A DNA stretch of 64,000 nucleotides from Diabrotica undecimpunctata (taxonomy: Eukaryota; Arthropoda; Insecta; Coleoptera; Chrysomelidae): contig NC_092807.1 of the NCBI RefSeq assembly GCF_040954645.1, forward strand, positions 49,856,991-49,920,990. Reading direction: 5' to 3'. This document shows, one piece after another, positions 54,200-64,000 of this stretch (positions are counted from its first letter, which is position 1; the number at the start of each line of letters is the position of its first letter). The notes beneath the pieces were generated by a model. It saw only the letters and a list, made by a program, of their open reading frames with translations. It had not been told where the DNA came from and ran no database searches. Both the position numbers and the translations under genes were made by a program.

Positions 54200-55110
54200 T
54201 GTCAATGTACGCTAGCCGGGGGGAGGGGGGCGACGGCTTTATGTATCCTTAAATGCCATTGTTCGGGAATCAATCTCTAACGCCCAGACTTACAAGGCCA
54301 GTATCTTACCGCAAAGGCTTGCCATAACCTTCCTGCTGACAAACGTGTCTATGCCATCCATTGGGACGGAGAACCCTTGTAAGCCAGTTGGTTGAAATAT
54401 CCTTTGGTTTCGGGAGTATGATGCTAAAAACAGATTTATTCGAAGGTTACGAATTGGCACACAATGTTTCGTCGAATTGTGATGAAAACGTGCCAAAAAA
54501 TTGCACATTCAAACGATTCAATTTTTGGTCCGTTGGTCCAGCATCGGTAATTAGAATCTAGATCTGCCTTTACTTTAATTGGTGTTAAAACTTTCAAATA
54601 AAAGTAATTCATTGCAAAGAACTCAGATTTTTTCCATTTTTTAAGTTAAATATTATCGTTTAGTACATACCTACTTACTACAATATTGTAAAATTCCAAA
54701 TTATTCACGAACATAGATAAGAAACAGTACCTAATTATAATTATCAATAATATAAACATTGCTTCTCATTTCCCCAAGTATGGTCTTAAGATTATTGATT
54801 AGTTGATTTCGTTAAAATCGAATAATATTAATGAGTTTATTATCCATTTTTAGCTTTATTTGAATAGAAATAATAACTCTAATGTTAGAAAATTCCAAAG
54901 TTTATATAATTATTAACCTAGAAACTTGCTGTGTCCGCTAAAATTTTTAGCAACAGATTTTCATGTCCACTACAAAACTGGTTTTCTGTGACTTACTTAT
55001 TGACAACTCTTTAAAAAACTAGTACCATTATCTATTTGCTCTGCAAAACCGGTTCTAGATATTTAAATATTACTAGTCACAATAATTTTACTATTCAAAG
55101 TTACCATGGG
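54200..55110. other. No gene recognised
   Basis: 54200-54560 is GC-richer, with a 72-codon minus frame (54508-54290) and a 66-codon plus frame, neither recognised; it is likely an old element scrap. The rest is AT-rich. Confidence 0.35.
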
Positions 55111-55115
55111 TAAGA

Positions 55116-55262
55116 AATAGAAGAGTAGAATGGAACGATCATATAAGCCGAATGACAACAAATAGAGTAGTAACGACGACAAGAGATGGTTCTCCAATAG
55201 GAACACGATCAGTAGGAAGACCACGAAAACGATGGAACGACAACTTACTGGAGGTACATTGA
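55116..55262 (+). pseudogene. 3' end of a LINE ORF2, second copy
   Basis: 49-codon open tail ending at TGA 55260-55262, closely matching 7-153: WNDHIS, TTRDGSPI, GRPRKRWNDNL. Followed by TAAAATGAAGAAGAAG. Strongly 5'-truncated; no other LINE sequence lies next to it. Confidence 0.65.
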
Positions 55263-55561
55263 AAAACAGACAAAGTCATGTCGACATAAAATGAAGAAGA
55301 AGAAGTTACATCTTATTTGTAACATTATCTTCATCTGCAACTGAACATGTTAGATACTCTGTTTTGGTCATTTTAAACCTTTTTTTATTCAACATCTTGT
55401 TCTTACTGTTCTAGTCTTTAATGAGAGTAAATGAAGAATAACACTGAGTACTGAAGCAATCTTCTTTCACGTGAAATGTGTCAGTCTTTCCCACTCCGGT
55501 CATGAAACGAATTGTTATTCCACCCTATATATGTCTCACAAATCTTCACATGCTTACTTTC

Positions 55562-56143
55562 TTACTTTTTCCGATCCGAATCAGATTCTGAAGATAGTTC
55601 CAAACTAAAATGCGAGTCAATCCGATTCGATTCCAGTTCCTTTAATGCCGCTTGGTTATCAGATATAATTTTTATAGATTTGTCCCTGCAGTTCCTCGTG
55701 ATTAGTTCCTGCAGGCACATCTCTATACCATGAATTTCTGCTTGGATGATAGTAGAGTGATTATCTAGGCTTTCAATAAGGCTTAGCCTTCGTTTCTCTC
55801 CATATACTCCAGCTCCAATTTCTTCATTGGTGTTAGAGCCGTCTGTATACCAGCATTGATGTGCCAGTATGAGATTCGTTTTATTCGACTTCCATTCGTC
55901 CCTTCCTGGAAAGATTACGGTACACGGCTTTTCAAAATTATATTTAGGTTGCATTGCATCTGGTACCATTTCCAACTCTGGGTGATCTTTAAGTATCTCT
56001 CCAGATTTGATCTCGGTATCCTTTTGCCTTGCTTTCTGGCATCTTATCCGCCTTCCGTATGCTCCTAGCTTCGTCTCCTCCATCCATATATGTAATGGGG
56101 GAAGTTCAAGAATGACCTCCATGGAGGCGGTTGGTGTAGGCAT
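55562..56143 (-). pseudogene. LINE RNase H domain fragment (I/R1-like)
   Basis: 193-codon minus frame. An upstream linker (MEVILELPPLHIWMEETKLG) is followed by RNase H motifs: QCWYTDGSNTNEEIGAGVYG (first Asp), STIIQAEIHGIEMCLQELI (Glu), IKIISDNQAALKELESN (second Asp). It ends at 55562 before the final His/Asp motif, so the domain is incomplete. Such domains occur in I, R1 and related LINEs. No RT was seen upstream. Confidence 0.8.
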
Positions 56144-56229
56144 CGCTCCTGCTATAGTCGGCAGAAATAGGAAAAACGAAATAAGATCCCAAAAGTCAAT
56201 TAAAATTCTTAATTATCTATCAAAATGAA

Positions 56230-57705
56230 CGTATGGAAAAGTTACAGTTTATTCAGTTCCTTGTAGCTTATGATGCGTTATACCAAGTTTTATACCGTAT
56301 TAGAAATATTCGTTGAGGCATTTTGATTGTAATTTGTATTTGGCTGAAATAAACTCTAACATAAAATGATAAGAAAATTAATTCTCATAACAAGAATTGA
56401 CTATTTGTCGATGATTTTTAATTTTATTAATTTAAGATGTATTAATATGCGTAGAGTGTATGCCATAGAAATTAATTCTTGTATTTTTTTAATTATGGTT
56501 ATCGTAATAGTTTTTCATTTCGTTATAAAACGTGTTATCTTTTCCACCCTTATTTTATCTAAACGTGTCGTTATATATATATAAATAAAACAAAAATATA
56601 GAATCAATACAATGCTGAAACCTACAAATGAACATCATCAGTCAGTAGCGAAAAAAAAAACAATTCTAACTTATTCGATTAAGCGTGGAATAATGAAAAC
56701 AAAAACGTTCCTGTCAATAACTTTTCACGTCGTAATAAGGATGACAGGAGACAACTGATAATAATACTTATATAAGAGTCAAGGTTATAGAGGACAGATA
56801 AATACGTTTCATCACAAAAGTCTGAAATAACGTTTATGGCTCGTAAATTGGATACAGTGTAGCTGCTACAAGAACCTATTTGCGAATTAATTGCAAAAGT
56901 TTCTATTTTTAAATTAGTCATTGTTTAATTATTGCCAAGTTAAAGGCAGGTATTTGAAAATTATTTGCTTATAATTTGGATATATTTTGAACACTGTAGG
57001 ATACTCGATACACGAAAATCCGGTAAGAAAATTATTTGCAACCTACCAAAGGTTTAAAAAAAATTTAAAACTTTCTTTAATCAATATCTCAATTATTCTA
57101 TTACAATCTGCATTTAAGAGGACTATGCAATAATTACGAGACCGATAAAGAAAATGCAAGATTTTTCGATAAACATTTTTTTATAATATTCTGGTCGCTT
57201 TCCAAAGATTTTCCTTATTACCAATGCCTTTATTCTAGTATGAATCCATGAATGAAAAAAAAAGTTACAACAACTACCTTGCGATTGGACGAAAATATCT
57301 TACTATCAAGACTTTTTTAAATTTAGAAACAGATGATAGTCACAAAAAGGGAAACCTGGAAAATAAATAATGCGAATGAAGCATCAATTCAAAAACTTAT
57401 TTAATAAATGTTAACCATTGCCCATTGTAATCGTAGACTTGTGTGCAGACGCATTATCTTGATGGAAAAGCTCTTCCTTATTTACCAATTGTGGCCGTTA
57501 CAATATTGACATTCTTTTACATAAGCTTTCTTCAGTTTCTTTCTAACTAAATTCTATCTTAGGAGATATGTCAGATGCTAGACATATTTAGTTAGATATA
57601 TAGGCAAATAGCAACGTGGGTGATAGACATATTTAGTTTGTTATGGAGACAAATAGCAACATTTTATGCGTCTGGTAAAGGTGTTATGCGTAAGTTATTT
57701 GTAGT
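56230..57705. other. AT-rich spacer
   Basis: No coding signal. 57577-57670 has a 39-bp motif twice (TAGACATATTTAGTT..AAATAGCAAC). Confidence 0.4.
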
Positions 57706-58208
57706 CCGGTAAAATAAGGATGCAACCTCGGAATGAAAGATAATAAGCTGAAAATTTGCATACGTCTTTATTTTGATGGTATAAAACTTACCTCAAAAGT
57801 CTCATATAAAATGTGTGTGCGCACGTGTCCGCGACTAAGATATTTAAGGTCACGAAAATGAGTTTTCTGCAAATATCTCGTTTCCCTTACACTTTATGAC
57901 ATTTAAGGTGGTAAGAAAAATTGTAGAATGGAAAATTCTCTTCAATTTTTGTCTCAAGTACTTTTATGTACCTTCTAAGAGTGGGGGACCGCTTACCTGT
58001 GTATACGGTAACGCGAAGTCAGCCAGTAGGATTCAATAAATAATAAGTTATATAGTTAATTATTCACTTAAAATACTATTATTATCATTAAATTTTTATT
58101 ATTTATTATTTAATTAACTATATTTATAGATATTAATTATAAAATATATATATTTTTTATATAATATTTATTTTATTTTTAACAAACATACAATATTAAA
58201 TGAAATAT
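57706..58208 (+). repeat. Left arm of the 3.65-kb element
   Basis: About 503 bp; the reverse complement of 60826-61351 with small gaps, for example the missing CAAAAAGGGGG near the outer edge. Confidence 0.88.
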
Positions 58209-58328
58209 TTCAAATGAACTCTAATGATATTTTTAACAGCTGTATATACGATAAATTAAGATCAAGTGCAGAATTCAACAATAATCATTTTTATATTTAA
58301 TTAAATACTGAAAAAATCATATTTATGC

Positions 58329-58941
58329 CCAGTTGCACCAACAGACTGTAAATCAACTGATTTGCTAACCGTCAATTCGACGATTTAAATCAACGATCAA
58401 TGATTATTTTTCAAACGAGTTGCACCATTCTAAAAAACTATTGGTTTACAAACCGACAATTTATACGTGGCAACATTGCATGAGTACAGATTATTTCATT
58501 CGAATCGGAGTGTAATCTGTCAAAAATATTGTCAACAAAGAAAGTTTTGTAAGGAACATTGAACCAAAGAATATAGACGTTTATCTATCATAATCTTATA
58601 GTATATACATATTTATCTTATATTTGGTAACATATGCAATATATCTTCCAAATCGTCAGAAGATGAACTCGACGACGACGACGATAATAAATCCATTTTT
58701 TTAGATTATAATCTATAATACTTTAAACAAAATCTTTGCTAAAAACACTTTAATAATATAAACAGTGTAAAAGTGAGGTTAAAAACAGTCGATTTTTTAA
58801 ATAACCGTAGAAAATCGGTTGGTTACTTTTGACAGATCAAAAACAGTCGGTTCCAATCGAGTAATGGTTGGTGCAACATATTCTAAAATAAACGGGCAAT
58901 CCAAATCAAAAAATCAATCGTTTATTTGTTGGTGCAACTGG
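58329..58941. repeat. Nested MITE with CCAGTTGCACCAACA ends
   Basis: 613 bp with perfect 15-bp ends at 58329-58343 and 58927-58941; related inner copies (GTTGCACCA, TTGGTGCAAC) lie at about 58430 and 58870. No ORF. It inserted into the larger element. Confidence 0.8.
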
Positions 58942-59051
58942 ACATTATTATTTTTTTAAATTATATATTTATTTATTAATCCAATAATCGATTTATTAAA
59001 GTTACAAATATAATATATATTCTTTTATTATGTATGGATAATATTTTTGTA

Positions 59052-60477
59052 TTAATTTTCTTCTTCATCGTCTTCTTCTTCTTCTTCTTCTTCTTCTTCC
59101 TCTGACTGCTCAATATCGGATTCATCATCATCATTCTCGTTTATTAAAGTATCAGAATAAAAATATTCAAGAATATCAGGTGCATATTCACTTTCTTCAT
59201 TGAAATCATCTGAAGTTGATGAAGCGTTTAGACATGATTGACCATTACACTGCCCACAAATAAAAGTACATTGCAATCCTGATTTCCTGCATCTTCAATT
59301 AGAACCACAACCTTTCTTGCAATTGCAAAATATTGTATTCGGCAGTTCTGGTGCTGGCGGTAATAATGTTGTTATTGGTTCCAGAAATTCATTTTGCATT
59401 ACCCAGCCGAATTCTTGGGGTTCTAAATCATTTCCCAACCAAATTTGGGTCTGATAATACACACGAATGATATGCTGACGAGCTGCTGCACTTGAAGGTG
59501 GAAGACTTGATAACTGCACTGGTTTGTTGAGTCTTGTTGATTTGATGAACTGGGTGTATCGAAAAGAGTCTATATCGTCTTCTGATGTTGGAGCATTATA
59601 CGCTGCTAAGAAAATACGTACTCCATTTTCAAATAATTCTTGTACAGAGCAGTTTTTTTGTTGAAATAGTTGAGGTGATTTTTTTCGAACATTTTAATAA
59701 ACGATATTTTACCTTTCCTATAAATCGCAGAAGTCATATCACATCCACTAAACGCGTGTAAAAATAAGATGTGTTTCTTAGAATGAGGGTATTTATCAAA
59801 ACTTTTCGATGAATATAATTTTGTCTCCGCATTACCCTTACCAATTAAAAAAAAAAAAATTCTTGTTGATGTGATTGAGCTCGTCCTATCAAGATAACTA
59901 GCAAATCAATATTTTCTCCTACAATGACGGAAGTTTTTCCTACATGTTCAGACTCTGCAATAGCTGTTTCTACAATGAGAACATCAGCATCATATCTGGC
60001 TTGTTTTGTAGTGATATTAACAGCTTTTAATTTGTCGATAAGCATGTCTATAAAGATTTTTTTATTAGATGTGTTCGATAAAAATTGTTCTTGGCTGATA
60101 GGCACATTCATTGTTTCATCAAAACGGAGTTCGTAAGATTTTGAAATACCGGCAGTTCTTCTTAGTTGTTCCATTGCTTTAATGTTCTTAGTGTAGTCTG
60201 AGTAACCATCAAATACAACAACGATACCTGAGCCATAATGTGTTTGTAAATATCTGACGTATTTATGTAAAATATTACAGAAAGTATCATCTTTATTCCA
60301 TACAACGCGGTGCAAAAGAAATCCACCATCGAGAATATATGTTGTAGTATTTAAATAATTTATATGACCGTCATTTCTTTCAATACTTGCAGTTTTTATT
60401 GTTTGTAAGCCACGCACAACACTCACAGAGACACCTTCTGATATTAACTTGTTACAAATAAAACACAAATCAGCCAT
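59052..60477 (-). pseudogene. PIN/FEN-like nuclease gene with Cys-rich tail, broken
   Basis: Frame 60477-59845 (210 codons) starts MADLCFICNKLISEG. Putative nuclease motifs: YILDGGFLLHRVVW, GIVVVFDGYSDY, QARYDADVLIVETAI and VGENIDLLVILI, an Asp pattern resembling PIN/XPG-like nucleases. A run of A/T at about 59850-59860 shifts the frame, after which HILFLHAFSGCDMTSAIYRKG continues. A later phase (59519-59052) has EFGWVMQNEFLEPI and IFCNCKKGCGSN, a TGA, then a Cys-rich RCRKSGLQCTFICGQCNG and a poly-Glu tail. Such proteins recur in animal genomes. The nuclease assignment is by motif pattern only. Only gene in the 3.65-kb element. Confidence 0.65.
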
Positions 60478-60825
60478 TGCAATTAAAAATATTCACTCAA
60501 AATTATACGTCTGTCGATGCTAAGATGTCGTTTTCAACTGAACGATAAAATAAATTTTTTTCGGTAAAGAAATACTAACGCAGAGAAATAGCTCTACCCT
60601 ACCATTCCCATCATCAAATGAAATATCCCTCCACCGCTATTGTGCGTATATACATAGAAGTCCCAAACTCATTCGCCACGGTGTGTAGAAAGTCATATTA
60701 AAAAAGAACCGGTTAGGTCATATATAACAAAGGAGCATCTGCTACAGCTTCGCAGAAACAGCAACCGCCGTACAAGAGATTTGTATTTCGAGATATAATA
60801 TTCGTAGTAATATGGACGAAAAGTA

Positions 60826-61351
60826 TTTTATTTAATATTGTATGTTTGTTAAAAATAAAATAAATATTATATAAAAAATATATATTTTATAATTAATATC
60901 TATAAATATAGTTTATTAAATAATAAATAATAAAAATTTAATGATAATAATAGTATTTTAAGTGAATAATTAACTATATAACTTATTATTTATTGAATCC
61001 TACTGGCTGACTTCGCGTTACCGTATACACAGGTAAGCGGTCCCCCACTCTTTGCGCTCTATCTTAAGAAGGGTTGAAGGTACATAAAAGTACTTGAGAC
61101 AAAAATTGAAGAGAATTTTCCATTCTACAATTTTTCTTACCACCTTAAATGTCATAAAGTGTAAGGGAAACGAGATATTTGCAGAAAACTCATTTTCGTG
61201 ACCTTTGACCTTTAATATCTTAAGTCGCGGACACGTGATTATATGAGACTTTTGAGGTAAGTTTTATACCATCAAAATAAAGACGTATGCAAATTTTCAG
61301 CTTATTATCTTTCATTCCGAGGTTTGCCCCCTTTTTGCCTTATTTTACTGG
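60826..61351 (-). repeat. Right arm of the 3.65-kb element
   Basis: Inverted counterpart of 57706-58208. The gene's likely promoter region (60478-60825) lies just inside. Confidence 0.88.
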
Positions 61352-61680
61352 ATTATTGATAGTTTTTGCACTATAAATGTATCTAGTACAAAATCACTAG
61401 GGCTGAAGATCTGTTAGATTGAGATGTGTCTGATTACAAAGCTGCAGTGAATAAAAGTGGTTTCGATACAAGTATCAACCTTCTTTCAGAAAACTCGTTA
61501 ACTTCGGACGAATCCGTGAATTTCGCTGTTATCCTTTGCGAACATGGTACGACTTCACCTAATACATCTACGCCTTCACGTTTCTCTTTTAGTGCAATTT
61601 CTGTTCAATTGTTTCTGAGTTACAGAACTTTCAAGTGTCGGTTTTTAGTCCATTTGATTAATATATATTTGAATAATATA

Positions 61681-62600
61681 CAGGGTGTTAGCAAATAAGT
61701 GTAACAAACTTAAGATTCTGCATGGAAAAATAATGACAGTTTACAGTATAAATATATGTCCGCAAATGCTTCGTTTTCAGAGATAAGGGTTGTTGAAATT
61801 TTTCAATTTTTTAAAGTAACAAATGTTGCGCCCCTGAGATATTTTTGAATTATTCGTTTAAATTGGACAAAAAAATCTTTTTTTTTTCAAATGCGTTTTT
61901 CATGCAAAAAAAACATCTTAGCGCGTATTTTTTATTTCTTTAATATACTGTCAAAAACTATTTAATAAGACTAAGTACCAATAATAAAATTGTAAATAGG
62001 CGCAAAGCTACAAAAAATGTTCAAAATCACATCCCTGAAACGTGACACAAGATTCAACTCTTAGCCTCATTTGTTGTCGTATTCCGTAAATATTCCTGGT
62101 GTATTATTGCCTCACAGCCGGTTATGATTCAATTCCTCAGGCCATCAACATTTTCAAGGGAGTGGAATAAACTAGTGACTTAAGAAAACCCCAAATACAA
62201 AAATCTAGAGGATTTAAATCCGGCGATTGAACAGGCCAATGTTTTGTACCTCCTCTACCTATCCAACGATTTGGATATACTGTATCTATGTGATTACTTA
62301 CATTAATGTTAAAATGCACTGGTGCATCATCATCTATGAACCATAATTGTTGTCTCAGCTGTAGAGAAATTTCTTCAAAAAGAATAGGCCACTCTTCCTG
62401 TAGGAAACGAATGTAAAATGCGCCTGCTAGTCATTGTGGGAGGAAATATGGACGGTCCTAGTGATCATTAATTAACCCAAGCCAAACAATTACTCAAAAC
62501 TGATGCTAAAAGGCATCAGCCCATAAGTGATTATTAAGGAAATTTCGTATACAATGTCGTATAAAAGTAGCCTCGTTAGTAATCAAAACGCCATTTAAAA
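61681..62600 (-). pseudogene. DD41D mariner-like transposon remnant
   Basis: Left end CAGGGTGTTAGCAAATAAGT with a typical subterminal block (TCCGCAAATGCTTCGTTTTC). Minus-strand transposase: NGVLITNEATFIRH (D of the first motif replaced by N), VIVWLGLINDH, YFLPQ.LAGAFYIRFLQEEW, QLWFIDDDAPVHFNINVSNH (second Asp), DTVYPNRWIGRGG, WPVQSPDLNPLDFCIWGFLK. The spacing between second and third Asp is 41 residues, so DD41D. C-terminal part lost after LVYST; N-terminal HTH not found beyond 62600. Several stops. Confidence 0.8.
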
Positions 62601-62779
62601 TTTAGAAATTTCAGTGATTTGATGAAGAATCTATTGGCAAAAAATGTGTCGCGGAAAAAGTTTTTTGTAATAAAGCTTGCACACGTTGGATATGAACGGA
62701 TACAGTTGATGTTCTTTAAGAATGCTTGCAGTTCTCAGCAATTAACTCGAGAACTGCCTCTTCTAGTTACAGTTTGTTC

Positions 62780-63040
62780 TACTGAGAAGTATCTTTCTTC
62801 TCCATGCTTCCAATCTGTGCTGTATGGTTTTGTTCATAGTCCATATCTCTGCAGCGTATAGCATTATGGGTCTAATTATAGTTTTGTATACTCTTATTTT
62901 TGTATTACGAGATATATCTTTGGCCTTAATTATTTTGTTCATGGCCGCAGCACATCTGTTGCTCTTGGTCAGTCTCTAGTTGATTTCAGTTTCTTCCTTA
63001 CATGTCTGATCAATAAGGGTACTTAAGTACATATATTCAT
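62780..63040 (-). pseudogene. LINE connection-domain fragment
   Basis: Minus reading YMYLSTLIDQTCKEETEIN, RLTKSNRCAAAMNKIIKAKD, ISRNTKIRVYKTIIRPIMLY, AAEIWTMNKTIQHRLEAWRR: the thumb/connection stretch after the RT palm in RTE-like LINEs. One stop. No RT palm or tail adjoins it. Confidence 0.7.
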
Positions 63041-64000
63041 CCACGGAATCATCCAGAATCATCCATTCATCCCATGGACGTATAAACAAAAATCTTTCTT
63101 TATACGTCCATGATCCATCCAAATGTTAAGAGTAGCGAAATAAAATAACCGATAAATGTTGACACTAGCCTACTAGACACTGTATTAAAGATATTAAAAA
63201 TACGTGTTACGATGTTTTATTTTTTACATAAAAATGGCTCCTGATATGAAAAAAAGACAAGAAAAACTTTTTGTCTCAAATTAAACGATGAATTCAAAAA
63301 TGATTTTTAATTTGACATATATCAGTGGCGTACCACTTATTACCCACCGTTACCCATATGCGCGCAAATTCACATAGTTCTTTAGCTAGAAAAAAAGGGG
63401 CTTGTGTCGCTGATATCATTAATAAGTTTAACGAACAACTAACAACATAACAGTTACGTATATCCAGAATACTTAAAAAATGTTAAAAAAGCAATTTTTA
63501 CATTTACGTATGAATATTATACCAGCATAAGTTTCAAACGAATGATTTCATAGGTACGAATGATTTCATATGTATGTACCCAAAAATAGAAACTACCGAA
63601 TTGCAGTCGGGATTTCGAGGCGGTCACGGAAATTCACTACCTCTACCAATTCAACGATGAGCAAATTGTTGATTAGTTTTATACTACCAAATGATAATGA
63701 GGTATGGTTTCGTCCTGCATTGAACGATGTAAATATTTATTTTTTTAATTAACTGTCAATTCCTCCAGTTCGTCTAAAATTGTGGTTTGTAGACTCCACA
63801 TACAAGTTGTCATTTAAATTTGCATTCAGATCTTGAAGATCCAACAGATTGTGTGCAATAATTCACACCAAATATTAATTTTTAATTTGTGTTGGAAATG
63901 TAACTGTAGATCTATGTACAGTGTGTCAATTTTAAAACTTACAATGGGCTATATCTCATGAACAAAAACTGATATCGAAATATGCTTGAAACCGTTTCTA
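63041..64000. other. AT-rich, no gene recognised
   Basis: A short inverted pair, ATCCATCCAAATG / CATCCATTCATCCCATGGAC, lies near 63060-63120. GTGGCGTACCACTTATTACC at 63325 looks like an element end but has no partner. 63905-64000 could be the start of another element, cut by the window. Confidence 0.3.

Larger units (their letters stand above)
57706..61351 (-). mobile_element. 3.65-kb element with 0.5-kb inverted arms and a nuclease-like gene
   Basis: Begins CCGGTAAAATAAGG and ends CCTTATTTTACTGG. The arms, 57706-58208 and 60826-61351, are long and highly similar, including CTCGGAATGAAAGATAATAA, GTGGGGGACCGCTTACCTGT and TTTTTAACAAACATACAATA. The centre carries one minus-strand gene (60477-59052) and a nested MITE (58329-58941). 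High arm similarity suggests recent mobility or gene conversion. No target duplication was fixed. The combination does not match a superfamily I can name; a relation to Academ-type elements, which can carry XPG-like nucleases, is only a guess. Confidence 0.7.

Noticed and set aside
57421..57530. Possible mariner scrap (ALS.WKSSSLFTNCGRYNID)
   Set aside because: The resemblance to antisense mariner readings is vague, and no catalytic motif or end was found.
59052..59110. CTT/GAA repeat as a microsatellite only
   Set aside because: It codes the acidic tail of the nuclease-like gene in the same frame as the Cys-rich part, so it is listed with that gene.

Overview
The window looks like AT-rich animal nuclear DNA, most likely from an insect and possibly a beetle. 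Spliced host exons sit in a dense, layered mass of decayed transposable elements: APE-type LINEs, Ty3/gypsy elements, Tc1/mariner, piggyBac and rarer DNA transposons. Nothing suggests bacterial, plasmid or viral-genome organisation. The beetle guess rests only on the general look of the LINE families. All calls were made by eye, and edges of decayed elements are approximate.

Host genes. (1) The last coding exon of protein O-mannosyltransferase 2 (POMT2) lies at 635-852 (+). (2) The 5' end of a PP2A B56 regulatory-subunit gene (+) starts with a bare ATG at 28250 and a 15-codon exon at 28342-28386. It continues about 19.6 kb later at 47995-48115, and the rest lies beyond the window. A second candidate first exon (47859-47909) splices in the same phase. 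The large intron is filled with transposons. (3) A weak candidate terminal exon lies at 26672-26779.

Layout. 1-9 kb: LINE tails, the POMT2 exon, a complete but dead Tc1 element (3490-5088), an RTE-like LINE and a piggyBac N-terminal fragment. 9-13 kb: a degraded Ty3/gypsy 5' end, then a 2.05-kb TIR transposon (10865-12918) with an unusual transposase-like gene. 14-25 kb (minus strand): a Ty3/gypsy element whose gag starts with a SAP-like motif and whose pol is followed by an OARD1-like macro domain and a CCCH zinc finger. A LINE has split the macro domain (9-bp target duplication), and a second LINE sits inside the first (13-bp duplication). 25-27 kb: another LINE. 28-48 kb: the B56 intron, holding jockey-like LINE pieces, a 3.4-kb inverted-repeat element with a Tc1 element in its loop, a LINE split by a TIR element, a SINE-like unit, another Tc1 and a piggyBac transposase. 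48-56 kb: minisatellites, LINEs and a mariner. 57.7-61.35 kb: a 3.65-kb element with arms of about 0.5 kb, carrying a PIN/FEN-like nuclease pseudogene and a nested MITE. 61.7-63 kb: a DD41D mariner and a LINE scrap.

The most unusual items are the macro/CCCH/SAP Ty3 element, the long-inverted-repeat nuclease element and the TIR element at 10.9-12.9 kb.
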